Position numbers and translations under genes: made by a program. Positions 16,286 to 25,176 of a stretch of 64,000 bases of DNA are shown here, in pieces (the first letter of the stretch is position 1; each line of letters starts with the position of its first letter). Where the stretch lies: the NCBI RefSeq assembly GCF_000331225.1, contig NZ_ANFY01000011.1, positions 1-64,000 on the forward strand, given 5' to 3'. Source of the stretch: Sandarakinorhabdus sp. AAP62 (GTDB lineage: Bacteria; Pseudomonadota; Alphaproteobacteria; Sphingomonadales; Sphingomonadaceae). The notes below the pieces were generated by a model. That model saw only the letters and a list, made by a program, of their open reading frames with translations, was not told the DNA's origin and did not search any database.

Positions 16286-17533
16286 TCAGCCCGCGATGCT
16301 CCGCAGCGCAGAGATCAGCAAATCCACCTCGTCCTGGTTGTTATAGTGGGTGAAACCGACCCGGACCGCACCGCGATCCCGCAGGCCAAGGACACCGGCC
16401 GGTTCCCACGCGTAATAATAGCCGTTCCACACGAAGATGTTGCGCGCCGCCAGCGCTTCGGCAATCGCATCGGCGCTGTGGCCGGCGATTTCAAAGGTGA
16501 AGGTGGCGACCCGTTCGTGCAGCCGATTGGCATTGGCGATGCCGTGCAACGTCACGCCCGGCACCGTGGCGATCCGGTCAAGGAAACGCCGCATCAGTTC
16601 CGTCTCATGCGCCTGCGCCGCCGCCAGCCCGGCCACCAGCCGTTGCCGCAGCGGCGCGCTGGCGCTGACCGTGCCGGCGGCCTCGCCCAGCCAGGCCAGA
16701 TGCTCGATGGCTGCCGTGGTGCCCGCCATCGCCTCGAAACTCGGCGTGCCGGGCATCAACCGGGTCGGCATCGTGTCAACGGAGGGGCGGACTTTCAGCG
16801 GCTGGATCAGGCCCTGCAGCCGGTGCGAGACATGCATCACCCCCAGGTGCGGCCCGAAGAATTTATAGGCCGAAGCCGCCATCAGGTCGCAGCCGATGGC
16901 CTGCACATCCAGCACGATGTGCGGCGCGGACTGCACGGCATCGACGATGCTCACCGCACCCACGGCGCGCGCCGCAGCACAGACGGCAGCGACATCGTTG
17001 ATGGTGCCAAGGAAATTGCTGGCATGGCCCACGGCAACGGCACGGGTACGGCTGTCGATCAGATCGGGCAGGGTTTCCAGTTTCAGCGCAAAAGTCTGGC
17101 GATCCCATTCGATGAAGCGCACCTCCACCCCGCGCGCCTGCGCCGACTGCAGCCAGGGCGAGACATTGGCATCATGATCCATGCGGGTGAGCAGGATATT
17201 GTCGCCAGCCCGCCAATCAGCCGCGATCAGCGGCGCCATCTGGAAGAACAGGCTGGTGGTGTTGAGGCCGAAGATCACCTCATCCTCGGCGCAGTTGAAC
17301 AGCGCAGCAGCAGCAGCCAGCGCCGCCTCGACGATGGCGCCGGTGGCCACGCTGGTGCGGAAGGTGCCGCCATCGTTGGCGCAGGCGGCGATCATGGTGT
17401 GGCTCATGGCCTCGACCACCCGGCCCGCGACCTGGGTACCGGCCGGCGCATCGAGATAGAGGCGCGGGCGCCCATCATCGACCAGCGCCAGCGCCGGAAA
17501 GGCCGCGCGAACATCGTGCATCGGCAATGTCAT
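16286..17533 (-). CDS. cysteine desulfurase-like PLP enzyme (class V aminotransferase)
   Basis: A 415-residue PLP-dependent enzyme of the class-V aminotransferase fold. The PLP lysine is in AASAYKFFGPHLG, preceded by VDAVQSAPH with the cofactor aspartate, and the motif LYLDAPAGTQV near the N-terminus is typical of the cysteine-desulfurase-like VC1184 group. No conserved SufS-type cysteine loop was recognised near the C-terminus, so true desulfurase activity is uncertain. The ATG at 17533 gives MTLPMHDVRAAFPAL. It is followed by leuC on the same strand after about 50 bases and starts just before the end of the thioredoxin-fold gene upstream. Confidence 0.82.
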   Translation of the reverse strand: MTLPMHDVRAAFPALALVDDGRPRLYLDAPAGTQVAGRVVEAMSHTMIAACANDGGTFRTSVATGAIVEAALAAAAALFNCAEDEVIFGLNTTSLFFQMAPLIAADWRAGDNILLTRMDHDANVSPWLQSAQARGVEVRFIEWDRQTFALKLETLPDLIDSRTRAVAVGHASNFLGTINDVAAVCAAARAVGAVSIVDAVQSAPHIVLDVQAIGCDLMAASAYKFFGPHLGVMHVSHRLQGLIQPLKVRPSVDTMPTRLMPGTPSFEAMAGTTAAIEHLAWLGEAAGTVSASAPLRQRLVAGLAAAQAHETELMRRFLDRIATVPGVTLHGIANANRLHERVATFTFEIAGHSADAIAEALAARNIFVWNGYYYAWEPAGVLGLRDRGAVRVGFTHYNNQDEVDLLISALRSIAG

Positions 17534-17558
17534 TTCAGTCCCCCCAATTGCGGGGGAC

Positions 17559-18101
17559 TTATTGGCCCAGCGCGTCCACGGCGGCAAGCACGGCTTCGGG
17601 CTGTGGGCGCACGCGATAATTGGCCTCCATCAGCCGGGCGCGAATGATGCCTTTCCTGTCAATCACATAGACCGAGGCCAACGGCACGCCATAGGCCTTG
17701 TTGCCCAGCGGATAGGCCGGATCGCGCAGCTGCCAGCCATCGATAACCTTCGATTGCGGGTCCGACAGCAGCGGCCAGTTCACCTTGCGCTCGGCCGCGA
17801 ACTTGGCCAGCACTTCGAAGCTGTCATAGGACAGGCCGACCAGCGCATAACCGCGCTGCGCCAGGCCATCAGCGGCCTTGTCGTTCATGGCGATCAGCTG
17901 CGCCTTGCAGAACGGGCACCACGACGCCGAACGAAAGAACATCAGCACCGTGCCCTTGCGGCCAGCCACCTGCTTCAGCGTGCGGGTCTTGCCGGTGATA
18001 TCGGTGCCGGCCACGGCGGGCGCCTTGTCCCCCACCGCCGGGAAGGCCGCAGCCGGCGCGGCGATGACGGATAGGGCGATGAGGGCGGGGATGATGCGCA
18101 T
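17559..18101 (-). CDS. exported peroxiredoxin/thioredoxin-fold protein (AhpC/TSA-like)
   Basis: A 180-residue protein with a signal peptide (MRIIPALIALSVIAAPAAAFP) and a thioredoxin-fold redoxin domain. The active site is FFRSASWCPFCKAQL (CxxC at about 62-65), followed by GLSYDSFEVLAKFA and the cis-proline region YGVPLASVYVIDRKG. It should act in the periplasm as a thiol peroxidase or disulfide reductase. It lies between ruvB and the class-V aminotransferase on the same strand; no obvious functional link is visible. Confidence 0.82.
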   Translation of the reverse strand: MRIIPALIALSVIAAPAAAFPAVGDKAPAVAGTDITGKTRTLKQVAGRKGTVLMFFRSASWCPFCKAQLIAMNDKAADGLAQRGYALVGLSYDSFEVLAKFAAERKVNWPLLSDPQSKVIDGWQLRDPAYPLGNKAYGVPLASVYVIDRKGIIRARLMEANYRVRPQPEAVLAAVDALGQ

Positions 18102-18139
18102 GAAGGGCCTTTCGCGCCGGTGCCGGCAATGGTTGCAGC

Positions 18140-19153
18140 TTACTCTTCATCAAGCAGTGGCAGTTGCACCTGATTGGCTGGCGGCACCAGCCCGAGATGT
18201 TTCCACGCCGGGCCGTTCAGCATGCGGCCGCGCGCGGTGCGGGCGATCAGGCCCTGCTGGATCAGGAAGGGTTCGATCACGTCTTCCACCGTGTCGCGCG
18301 CTTCCGACAGGCCGGCGGCAATCGTCTCGATCCCCACCGGCCCGCCGCGATAAATGTCGGCGATCATCATCAGATAGCGCCGGTCCATGGCGTCGAGACC
18401 GAGGCGGTCAACCTCCAGCCGGCTGAGCGAGGCATCGGCGAGTTTCTGATCCACCGGCTTGCCGCCGGCAAAATCGCGTACCCGCCGAAGCAGCCGGCCG
18501 GCGATGCGCGGCGTGCCCCGCGCCCGCGCCGCAATCTCGCGCGCGCCATCGGCGGTGAGTGGCAGATCGAGCAGCCGCGCGGCGCGGGTGACCACCTGTT
18601 CCAGTTCATCGACGGAATAGAAGTTCAGCCGTAGCGGGATGCCGAAGCGGTCACGCAGCGGCGTCGTCAGCAGCCCGGCACGGGTGGTGGCGCCCACCAG
18701 CGTGAACGCCGGCAGATCGATGCGGACCGAGCGCGCCGATGGGCCTTCGCCGATCATGATGTCGAGCACCCGGTCTTCCATCGCCGGATAGAGGATCTCC
18801 TCCACGGCTGGCGACATGCGGTGGATTTCATCGATGAACAGCACATCGTGCGGTTCAAGATTGGTGAGGATGGCGGCCAGATCGCCGGCCTTGGCAATCA
18901 CCGGGCCGGAGGTGGCGCGGAACCCCACGCCCAATTCGCGCGCCACGATCTGCGCCAGCGTCGTCTTGCCCAGGCCCGGCGGGCCGTGCAGCAGCACATG
19001 GTCCATCGCTTCGCCACGCCCGCGGGCGGCGGCGATGAACACGCCAAGATTCTCGCGCAGCGCCTGCTGGCCGATGAACTCGTCCAGCCCCTTGGGCCGC
19101 AGCGCGGCGTCGATGTCGTCCGGGCGACGCTGGGGGGAGAGATCGGCGGTCAT
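18140..19153 (-). CDS. ruvB: Holliday junction branch migration helicase RuvB
   Basis: RuvB is the AAA+ motor that drives branch migration on Holliday junctions with RuvA. In the 337-residue product Walker A is [13 protein letters not shown], Walker [10 protein letters not shown], sensor 1 LVGATTRAG and the arginine-finger region [10 protein letters not shown], followed by the winged-helix C-domain with [19 protein letters not shown]. It is the last gene of the minus-strand series yebC, SnoaL-like, DUF559-ruvC, ruvA, ruvB, and is separated from ruvA by a palindromic repeat in a 142-base gap. Confidence 0.97.
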   Translation of the reverse strand: MTADLSPQRRPDDIDAALRPKGLDEFIGQQALRENLGVFIAAARGRGEAMDHVLLHGPPGLGKTTLAQIVARELGVGFRATSGPVIAKAGDLAAILTNLEPHDVLFIDEIHRMSPAVEEILYPAMEDRVLDIMIGEGPSARSVRIDLPAFTLVGATTRAGLLTTPLRDRFGIPLRLNFYSVDELEQVVTRAARLLDLPLTADGAREIAARARGTPRIAGRLLRRVRDFAGGKPVDQKLADASLSRLEVDRLGLDAMDRRYLMMIADIYRGGPVGIETIAAGLSEARDTVEDVIEPFLIQQGLIARTARGRMLNGPAWKHLGLVPPANQVQLPLLDEE

Positions 19154-19209
19154 GGTGCGTGGCTAGGCCAAGGCGCGCATTGCAACAAGAGGTGGCGCAT
19201 GCGGCTAGA

Positions 19210-19288
19210 ACCCTCCCCCAACCCCTCCCTTGCAGGGAGGGGAGTCACGTTCGCCCCCCTCCCTGCAAGGGAGGGGTTGGGGGAGGGT
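19210..19288. repeat. palindromic repeat family A, copy 1 (between ruvA and ruvB)
   Basis: A large inverted repeat: the left arm ACCCTCCCCCAACCCCTCCC and the right arm GGGAGGGGTTGGGGGAGGGT are exact complements, and each arm also folds on itself (CCCTCCCTTGCAGGGAGGGG). The same unit recurs at 20411, 20900 (half), 26643 and 30797. It could form a cruciform or a strong RNA hairpin between ruvA and ruvB. Confidence 0.9.
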
Positions 19289-19295
19289 GCGAGCC

Positions 19296-19892
19296 TCACC
19301 GCGCGCTCTTCTTCAGCGCCACACGCACCACGTCATTCAGCCCGGCGCCCTCGCCCAGTTCGGCCAGCGCTTCGGAGACGGCGCGGCTGGCGTCCATCGG
19401 CTTGAAGCCGAGTGCGGCGAGGGCCGCCACCGCATCCTCGACAATGCGGGCGCCGGCCTGCACCGGCAACGGCGCACCGGCCGAAAGCGCGACGCCGCCC
19501 ATCTTGCCCTTCAACTCATTGGCGATGCGGGCGGCGAGCTTGGGGCCGACGCCATTGGCGCGCGCCAGCGAGGCGGCATCACCGGCCGCCACGGCATGCG
19601 CCACCTGATCGGGCGTCAGCACCGAAAGGATATTGAGCGCCACGCGGCCGCCCACGCCCTGCACGGTGATCAGCGCCCGGAACGCCGCCAGTTCGGCCTC
19701 GGACGGGCATCCGAACAGGGTGATGGCATCCTCGCGCACCTGCGTCTCGATGTGCATGGCAATGGGCTGGCCGACGGACAGGTTGGCCAGCGCGCGGGTG
19801 GAGGCCTGCACAAGATAGCCCACCCCGTTCACGTCGATCACCAGCGCGTCGGCCGACACGCTGTCCACCAGGCCTCTCAGTCGCGCGATCAT
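19296..19892 (-). CDS. ruvA: Holliday junction branch migration protein RuvA
   Basis: RuvA binds the four-way junction and loads RuvB. The 198-residue protein starts MIARLRGLVDSV with the OB-fold domain I, then has the helix-hairpin-helix segments ITVQGVGGRVALNILSVL and ANGVGPKLAARIANELKGK, and a C-terminal domain III (AVAALAALGFKPMDASRAV) that contacts RuvB. Its ATG overlaps the TGA of the DUF559-ruvC gene (ATGA), so the two are translationally coupled. Confidence 0.97.
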   Translation of the reverse strand: MIARLRGLVDSVSADALVIDVNGVGYLVQASTRALANLSVGQPIAMHIETQVREDAITLFGCPSEAELAAFRALITVQGVGGRVALNILSVLTPDQVAHAVAAGDAASLARANGVGPKLAARIANELKGKMGGVALSAGAPLPVQAGARIVEDAVAALAALGFKPMDASRAVSEALAELGEGAGLNDVVRVALKKSAR

Positions 19893-20845
19893 CCCATCAA
19901 CTCACGCATGTTTTTCACCAGGTGCGCATGGGCGATTGCCACCGCCAACGCGTCAGAGGCATCGCTGCCAGCAATCTGCGCGCCCGGCAACAGCCGTTCC
20001 ACCATTGCCTGCACCTGGGGCTTTTCGGCGGCACCGGTGCCGGTAAGCGCCTTCTTGACGGCCCGGGTCGAATGTTCGGCCACCATCAGCCGCGCGCGGC
20101 CCACACACAGCAGCGCCACGCCGCGCGCCTGCACCAGCTTGATCGCCGATTGCGGGTTGGAATTGACGAACACCTCCTCCACCGCCGCCTCCGTGGGCTG
20201 GTGGGCGGCGATCACCGCCATCAGTTCGTCGTGCAGCAGCCGCAGCCGCTCCACCATCGGTTCGGTGACGCGGGTCTTGATGGTGCCATTGGCGACGTGC
20301 CGCAGCCGGTTGCCCTCGGCCACGATCACCCCCCAGCCGGTGGCGGCCAGGCCGGGATCAAGGCCGATGATGGTGCGCCCGCTGGTAGCACGGGCCTCGC
20401 GGCGCTCGGCACCCTCCCCCGGCCCCTCCCTGCGAGCAGGGAGGGGAGCTGCTTCTCCCCTCCCTTGCAAAGGGAGGGGTTGGGGGAGGGTCTGCGGGCC
20501 GCGCGCTGCACGCAGGATCGTCTGCAAGACGCCTTCCAGATCAAGTCCAACCTGCTGATTGGAAAAGCGGACCACCTGCAATCCGCGCAGCGCCAACAGC
20601 CTCGCATCGCGGCGCGCATCGCGGTCGGGATCGTCGTGCGTGCGGCCATCGAGTTCCACCACCAGCCTGGCCTCCGGGCAGTAGAAATCGACAATCACCC
20701 CTTCGATGACCGCCTGGCGTCGAAACTTGAGCCCATCGAGCCTTCGCGCCGAAAGCGCACGCCAGAGCGCCTGCTCCGGCGGCGTCGGCTCGGCCCGCAT
20801 CGCGCGGGCAAAACCGCCAAGACGGGGATCGATACGACGGGCCAT
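19889..20845 (-). CDS. ruvC: DUF559 nuclease-like domain fused to RuvC resolvase
   Basis: This 318-residue frame joins two domains. Residues about 15-112 are a DUF559 domain of the Vsr-like PD-(D/E)xK fold (VDFYCPEARLVVELDGRTH, with D53 and E64). Residues about 119-145 are the translation of palindromic repeat A2 (TLPQPLPLQGRG and following). Residues about 157-318 are a complete RuvC, which cuts Holliday junctions: D163 in IIGLDPG, E223 in AVEEVF, D295 and D298 in GSDASDAL. No ATG or GTG lies between the domains; the only other start would be a TTG inside the repeat. The ATG at 20845 therefore predicts a fusion. The order yebC, ruvC, ruvA, ruvB shows that this is the cell's normal ruvC locus. 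Confidence 0.85.
   Translation of the reverse strand: MARRIDPRLGGFARAMRAEPTPPEQALWRALSARRLDGLKFRRQAVIEGVIVDFYCPEARLVVELDGRTHDDPDRDARRDARLLALRGLQVVRFSNQQVGLDLEGVLQTILRAARGPQTLPQPLPLQGRGEAAPLPARREGPGEGAERREARATSGRTIIGLDPGLAATGWGVIVAEGNRLRHVANGTIKTRVTEPMVERLRLLHDELMAVIAAHQPTEAAVEEVFVNSNPQSAIKLVQARGVALLCVGRARLMVAEHSTRAVKKALTGTGAAEKPQVQAMVERLLPGAQIAGSDASDALAVAIAHAHLVKNMRELMG
20411..20491. repeat. palindromic repeat family A, copy 2 (inside the DUF559-ruvC frame)
   Basis: The same inverted repeat as at 19210, with slight changes (arms ACCCTCCCCCGGCCCCTCCC and GGGAGGGGTTGGGGGAGGGT). It is 81 bases, a multiple of three, carries no in-frame stop on the minus strand and forms the linker between the two protein domains. 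Confidence 0.9.
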
Positions 20846-20899
20846 GGTGCAACGGTTAGCGGGCGAACGGGTGAGGAACAAGCGGCTCGCTGCGCTCGC

Positions 20900-20937
20900 A
20901 CCCTCCCCCGACCCCTCCCTGCACGCAGGGAGGGGAG
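20900..20937. repeat. palindromic repeat family A, copy 3 (half unit)
   Basis: A single arm of the family (ACCCTCCCCCGACCCCTCCC then GCACGCAGGGAGGGGAG), which itself folds back. It sits just upstream of the DUF559 start, so the DUF559 segment is bracketed by copy 3 and copy 2. Confidence 0.85.
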
Positions 20938-20938
20938 A

Positions 20939-21379
20939 TCATCTCGCCTGGCCCAGTGTCACGCCAAGAGTCACAAACGTTTCGCTGCGCAGCTTCCAGC
21001 CCTGCGAGGTTGGCACCCACACCGCCAGATATTCGCCGCTGAACCGGCCATTGAGGCTGCCGCCCGACCAGTGGCCGCGCTCCATGGCGCGTTGTGGCGG
21101 GTTGGCGACGGTCACCACGTCGGGTGTGCGCACGAAGCCGAGAAAGCCCGGCGTCTTGAAGGCGCGGGCGAAATAATCGGTCATGGCTTCAGCGCCGATG
21201 ATGGCTTCGCCGCCGGTGCCGGCAATGCCGACATAGGCTTCTCCCAGCGCGGCGCGCACGCCAGCGGCATCGCGGGCAGCGATGGCGGCGTTGTAGGCGG
21301 CGCGCGCGGCCTTGATCTCGGCAACCGGATCAGCAGCAGCGGGCGTCGCCATGATCATCAGCAGCGCCCCCAGCCTCAC
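20939..21379 (-). CDS. exported SnoaL/DUF4440-like (NTF2-fold) protein
   Basis: A 146-residue protein with a signal peptide ([18 protein letters not shown]) and an NTF2-like fold: [21 protein letters not shown], then [24 protein letters not shown] and the closing [20 protein letters not shown]. It matches the SnoaL/DUF4440 group in shape; the ligand is unknown. The start is a GTG at 21379 overlapping the yebC stop (GTGA), which also gives the best signal peptide. It is inserted between yebC and ruvC, normally neighbours. Confidence 0.75.
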   Translation of the reverse strand: MRLGALLMIMATPAAADPVAEIKAARAAYNAAIAARDAAGVRAALGEAYVGIAGTGGEAIIGAEAMTDYFARAFKTPGFLGFVRTPDVVTVANPPQRAMERGHWSGGSLNGRFSGEYLAVWVPTSQGWKLRSETFVTLGVTLGQAR

Positions 21380-22116
21380 AGACTGGCCATCACGTCGTCG
21401 GGCACATCGTAATTGCCCCACACCGTCTGCACGTCGTCATCATCGTCCAGCACGTCGATCAGCTTCATCAGCTGCGCGGCATCCTCGGCGCCCACCGTCA
21501 CCATCGTGCCCGGCTTCCACGCCAGCCTGGCCTGGCCGCTGTCGCCCAGCACCGGTTCCAGCGCGCGGGCAACTTCGTGCAGATTTTCGATGCCGACCCA
21601 GATTTCGTGGCCGTCCTCGCTCGATTCCACATCGTCGGCGCCGGCTTCCAGTGCGGCTTCGAACACGGCATCGGCGCTGCCGGCACTGGCCGGATAGGAA
21701 ATCAGGCCCAATCGCTCGAAACCGTGAGAGACGCTGCCCGACGCGCCGAGGTTGCCGCCATTCTTGGCCATGGCGGTGCGCACGTTGGTGGCAGTGCGGT
21801 TCCGGTTGTCGGTGAGGGTCTCGATGATCAGGCTCACACCGCCGGGGCCGAAGCCTTCGTAGCGCACCTCTTCATAGTTCGCCGTGTCACCACCCTGCGA
21901 CTTGTCGATGGCGCGCTGGATATTGTCTTTCGGCATGCCTTCCACCCGCGCGGCGAGCACGGCGGCGCGCAGGCGCGGATTGTTGGCCGGATCGGGCATG
22001 CCCATCTTGGCCGCCACGGTGATTTCGCGGGAAAGCTTTGAAAACAGGGCGCTGCGCTTCTTGTCCTGCGCGCCCTTCCTGTGCATGATGTTCTTGAATT
22101 TGCTGTGGCCGGCCAT
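21376..22116 (-). CDS. yebC: YebC/TACO1 family protein
   Basis: A 246-residue cytoplasmic protein of the YebC/PmpR family, members of which act as DNA-binding regulators or as translation factors easing ribosome stalls at proline stretches. It starts with the family signature [20 protein letters not shown] and carries [16 protein letters not shown] and [19 protein letters not shown]; the full length is normal. It heads the ruv gene series, the common arrangement in Proteobacteria. Confidence 0.95.
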   Translation of the reverse strand: MAGHSKFKNIMHRKGAQDKKRSALFSKLSREITVAAKMGMPDPANNPRLRAAVLAARVEGMPKDNIQRAIDKSQGGDTANYEEVRYEGFGPGGVSLIIETLTDNRNRTATNVRTAMAKNGGNLGASGSVSHGFERLGLISYPASAGSADAVFEAALEAGADDVESSEDGHEIWVGIENLHEVARALEPVLGDSGQARLAWKPGTMVTVGAEDAAQLMKLIDVLDDDDDVQTVWGNYDVPDDVMASL

Positions 22117-22189
22117 GATCGTTCGTTCGTTGCTGCGGGATGAGCAGCGGCCTTAGCAACCAAGGCGCGAAACGGCAATCAGGCCAGCT

Positions 22190-22513
22190 TCACCCCCCAA
22201 GCTTCACGGCCGTGCCGCTGGCTGTCACCATCAACATCGAATCCGACGCGCCGAGCGCATTGAAGGTGAGTTGCACGCCGATCACCGCATCGGCGTCCAG
22301 CCGGGCCGCATGGTCCTGCATTTCCAGCAGCGCTTCCTTGCGGGCCTGCTGCATCACCTCTTCCCATGCGCCGGAGCGGCCACCCACGATATCGCGGATT
22401 CCCGCCAGGATATCGCGGAAGATGTTGGCGCCCATGATGGTCTCACCCGAAACGATGCCCAGATAATGGGTGGCCGGGCGGCCTTCGATGGTAGGCGTGG
22501 TGGTGACGATCAT
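22190..22513 (-). CDS. YbjQ/UPF0145 family protein
   Basis: A 107-residue protein of the YbjQ family (putative heavy-metal-binding domain). It shows the family pattern [42 protein letters not shown] and [13 protein letters not shown]; the family forms beta-rich pentamers of unknown role. The ATG at 22513 fits the domain start better than an upstream frame at 22567 that would run into the coxM stop. It follows coxM with a short gap and may be co-transcribed. Confidence 0.88.
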   Translation of the reverse strand: MIVTTTPTIEGRPATHYLGIVSGETIMGANIFRDILAGIRDIVGGRSGAWEEVMQQARKEALLEMQDHAARLDADAVIGVQLTFNALGASDSMLMVTASGTAVKLGG

Positions 22514-22524
22514 GTCCGTCTCCT

Positions 22525-23301
22525 TCAGGCCAGTGTGGCCAGCGCCTGTTTGAGCATCACGCCGCACAGATGGGCGCGATAGTCGGCACTGGCGTGGATA
22601 TCGCTGTTGAGATCATCCGCCGCCAGCACCAGCCCGGCGGTATCGCGGCCGGCGTCCAGCGCGGCTTCAGCGTCCGTCCAGCGGAACACGCCAGGCCCGG
22701 CCCCGGTCACCGCGACGCGCCAGCCGGATGCATGGCGGGCGACATAGACGCCAACCATGGCATAGCGCGATGCCGGGTGGCGGAACTTGGCATAGGATGA
22801 TTGCTGCGGCAGCGCGAAGCCGACGCGCGTGATGATCTCACCATCGCCCAGCGCGGTGCTGAACATGCCTTGGAAGAAATCATCCGCAGCGTGGGCACCG
22901 CGATCCGTCTCGATCACCGCGTCCAGCGCCAGCGCGGCGGCAGGATAATCGGCAGCCGGGTCATTGTTGGCCAGGCTGCCACCGATGGTGCCGCGATTGC
23001 GCACCTGCGCGTCGCCGATGCCGGCAGCCAGGCAGGCCAGGCCCGGAATGGCGGAGGCCTTGGCAGCCACATCGGCATGGGTGGTCATCGCGCCGATCCA
23101 CAGCCGGTTACCATCCACGGCCAGGCCCGACAGGCCCAACCCCGACAGATCAACCAGCGCATCGGGCATGCGCAGGCGGGATTTCATCGCCGGGATCAGC
23201 GTGTGGCCACCGGCGATGAAGGCGGCTTCGCCCTGTGCGCCGGAAAAGGCCGCAGCAGCGGCCGCCACACTGGTCGGGCGGTGCAGGGCAAAATCACGCA
23301 T
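22525..23301 (-). CDS. FAD-binding subunit of a molybdenum hydroxylase (CoxM/XdhB-like)
   Basis: A 258-residue FAD subunit of the xanthine dehydrogenase/CO dehydrogenase family. [19 protein letters not shown] begins the FAD_binding_5 domain, [18 protein letters not shown] is the first FAD loop, and [21 protein letters not shown] is the second (consensus TIGGNxxxxxPxxD). The C-terminal CO_deh_flav_C domain follows from about 165. The gene overlaps coxS by eight bases and passes electrons from its 2Fe-2S clusters to an acceptor. The catalytic molybdenum subunit (coxL) is not adjacent. Confidence 0.9.
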   Translation of the reverse strand: MRDFALHRPTSVAAAAAAFSGAQGEAAFIAGGHTLIPAMKSRLRMPDALVDLSGLGLSGLAVDGNRLWIGAMTTHADVAAKASAIPGLACLAAGIGDAQVRNRGTIGGSLANNDPAADYPAAALALDAVIETDRGAHAADDFFQGMFSTALGDGEIITRVGFALPQQSSYAKFRHPASRYAMVGVYVARHASGWRVAVTGAGPGVFRWTDAEAALDAGRDTAGLVLAADDLNSDIHASADYRAHLCGVMLKQALATLA

Positions 23302-23782
23302 GGGGTGCCTCCCCAAGGCTTTCCATTGCGGCTGCGCCGGCAACGATTGCCTTCACGATATTGATGTAACCGGTGCAGCGGCAGAGATTGCCTTCCAGTT
23401 CGTGGGTGACCAGTTCCGGCGTCAGCTTCGTGCCGTGCTTGCGCACCATCTCCATGCCCGCCATCACCATGCCCGGCGTGCAGAAACCGCATTGCAGGCC
23501 GTGGGCTTCGCGGAAGGCCTGCTGCATCGGGTGCAGCGCTTCGGGCGTGCCCAGCCCTTCGATCGTGGTGATGCGGGCGCCCTGTGCCTGCGCGGCCAGC
23601 ATGGTGCAGGCCTTCACCGCAGCGCCATCGATCAGCACGTTGCAGGCCCCGCACTGGCTGGTGTCGCAGCCGATATGGGTGCCGGTCAGGCCCAGATCGT
23701 CGCGCAGCACTTCCACCAGCAGCGCGGCCGCCGGGGCGTCCACGCTGTGGCCTTGGCCATTGATGGTCAGCGTCATCTGCAT
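23294..23782 (-). CDS. 2Fe-2S subunit of a molybdenum hydroxylase (CoxS/XdhA-like)
   Basis: A 162-residue iron-sulfur protein with two 2Fe-2S clusters. The plant-type ferredoxin motif is THIGCDTSQCGACNVLIDG followed by a cysteine in VKACTML; the second, helical domain has QCGFCTPGMVMAG and EGNLCRCTGYINIVKAI. All eight cysteines are present. The ATG at 23782 (MQMTLTINGQ) is preferred over the longer frame. It is the first gene of the coxS-coxM pair; about 63 bases separate it from the GST gene upstream on the same strand. Confidence 0.93.
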   Translation of the reverse strand: MQMTLTINGQGHSVDAPAAALLVEVLRDDLGLTGTHIGCDTSQCGACNVLIDGAAVKACTMLAAQAQGARITTIEGLGTPEALHPMQQAFREAHGLQCGFCTPGMVMAGMEMVRKHGTKLTPELVTHELEGNLCRCTGYINIVKAIVAGAAAMESLGEAPHA

Positions 23783-23845
23783 CGGCTTCTCCCCCCCGTC
23801 TGATCCGGCCCCGGCCAATCTATCGCGCCAATTGGCGCCCGGCAA

Positions 23846-24487
23846 TCAGCCTGCGCGGCTGGCCATCATCTGCTTCAGGCCCTCGGCCTGTTCGGCAACC
23901 GCCTGCGCCCCCAGCGGGCTGGCCTTGGCGCGGGCCCACCAGGCGGCAAGGCCCGGCTGCGCCGCCACCAGTGCCTTGGTCGGCATCGGGCCATCCAGGG
24001 CATCAAGGAAGAAGAACAGCGGGATCAGCGCCGCATCTGCCTGGGTGAAGCTGTCGCCATAAGCGAACGCGTCACCGGCGTTGCGGTAATGTTCGATATA
24101 ACCAAGCGCCTCGCCCATGCCCTTCAGCGCATCCGGCACGCCAGCCGGGTTCTCGCGGCCGCGGAACAGGCCACCCAGTTGCGGCACGACATAGCTATCA
24201 GCCAGCCGCACCAGCAACCGCACCTTGGTGGCGCCCACGATGTCGGCCGGGATCAGCCTGGGCCCGGGCAGCGCCAGATCGAGATAATCGGCGATGACCT
24301 GGCTTTCCGGCAGCGCCAGATCGCCATCAACCAGCAGCGGCATTTTCCCCGTCGGGCAGAGCGCCAGATATTCCGGGCACTTGATGCCGCCTTCGAACGA
24401 CGCCAGCGTGACTTCCGCGCCCTTGGCCCGGCTGACCAGCAGCGGCCGCATCACGAAGGGCGAAAGCTTGCCACCATAGAGGATCAT
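23846..24487 (-). CDS. glutathione S-transferase family protein
   Basis: A 213-residue GST. The N-terminal thioredoxin-like domain starts MILYGGKLSPFVMRPLL with a probable catalytic serine in SPF, has the cis-proline segment GKMPLLVDGDLALPESQVIADYL, and is followed by an all-helical C-domain (DSFTQADAALIPLFFF). The class is uncertain. It lies upstream of coxS on the same strand; a role in detoxification is inferred only from the family. Confidence 0.88.
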   Translation of the reverse strand: MILYGGKLSPFVMRPLLVSRAKGAEVTLASFEGGIKCPEYLALCPTGKMPLLVDGDLALPESQVIADYLDLALPGPRLIPADIVGATKVRLLVRLADSYVVPQLGGLFRGRENPAGVPDALKGMGEALGYIEHYRNAGDAFAYGDSFTQADAALIPLFFFLDALDGPMPTKALVAAQPGLAAWWARAKASPLGAQAVAEQAEGLKQMMASRAG

Positions 24488-24503
24488 CGCGTTTTTCCTT
24501 GTC

Positions 24504-24743
24504 TTACAGGCCGATGGCGGCGCGATAGGTTTCCAGCAGCGCTTCGGCTTCCTGCCGTGCGGCTGTCTCCATCTTGCGCAGGCGCACCAGCGTCTTCATC
24601 GTCTTGATGTCGAACCCGGTGCCCTTGGCTTCGGCATAGACGTCCTTGATGTCGTCGGCGATGCCCTTCTTTTCCTCTTCCAGCGTCTCGATGCGCTCGA
24701 TGAACAGGCGCAGCTGGGTGGCGGACACATTTTCTTCGCTCAT
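24504..24743 (-). CDS. gapR: GapR-family DNA-binding protein (DUF2312)
   Basis: A 79-residue, highly charged helical protein. It matches the DUF2312 family, whose Caulobacter member GapR is a nucleoid-associated protein that binds overtwisted, AT-rich DNA ahead of replication forks. The core pattern [19 protein letters not shown] and [20 protein letters not shown] is characteristic, with a long N-terminal coiled coil expected for the tetramer. It lies between DUF1244 and GST genes on the minus strand, with short gaps. Confidence 0.9.
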   Translation of the reverse strand: MSEENVSATQLRLFIERIETLEEEKKGIADDIKDVYAEAKGTGFDIKTMKTLVRLRKMETAARQEAEALLETYRAAIGL

Positions 24744-24777
24744 GGTGGTCCCTGCAGTGAATGGAGATGCGCTGCGG

Positions 24778-25098
24778 TTATCTGACCGCCTCGTTCTTCG
24801 CCAGCGATTCGGCCATGCGGTCCAGCTGTTCCTGGGAGGCCGGCTGCTGATGCAGTGCCTTCCACGCGGCTTGCGTCATGCCATGGACATGGGTGCGGCC
24901 CTCGTCCTTGCTCAACGTCAGGCCACGGCGCTCGGCTTCCTCGTGCAGCCAGTCGCCCAGGCAGTTGCGGCAGAAACCGCTCCAGCCCATCAGGTCGATA
25001 TTCTGCACGTCGCTGCGCTGGCGCAGATGCTGCATCAGCCGGCGAAAGGCTGCGGCTTCAAGTTGTTCCCGCACTGCGTCATCGCTCAGGATTGTCAT
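24778..25098 (-). CDS. DUF1244 family protein
   Basis: A 106-residue protein of the DUF1244 (SMc04008-like) family of unknown function. [22 protein letters not shown] and [15 protein letters not shown] with a CxxC pair are the family's conserved parts, and a metal or redox role of the cysteines is possible. The ATG at 25098 gives the usual N-terminus. It is divergent from pyk, with about 78 bases between the starts holding both promoters. Confidence 0.9.
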   Translation of the reverse strand: MTILSDDAVREQLEAAAFRRLMQHLRQRSDVQNIDLMGWSGFCRNCLGDWLHEEAERRGLTLSKDEGRTHVHGMTQAAWKALHQQPASQEQLDRMAESLAKNEAVR

Positions 25099-25176
25099 TG
25101 ACCTGTCTCTCTCCTGTGGCAATGCGCCGCATCAGCCGCTAGGGTGCGGCCAAATTCGCACATATTGGGACGCATC

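Noticed and set aside
14798-17647. 949-codon plus-strand frame across leuC and the aminotransferase
   Set aside because: It crosses two proven genes on the other strand, and the translation has no family features.
19210-19288. CRISPR-type repeat from the recurring 80-base elements
   Set aside because: The copies are far apart, palindromic, and lie in different gene contexts with no spacers.
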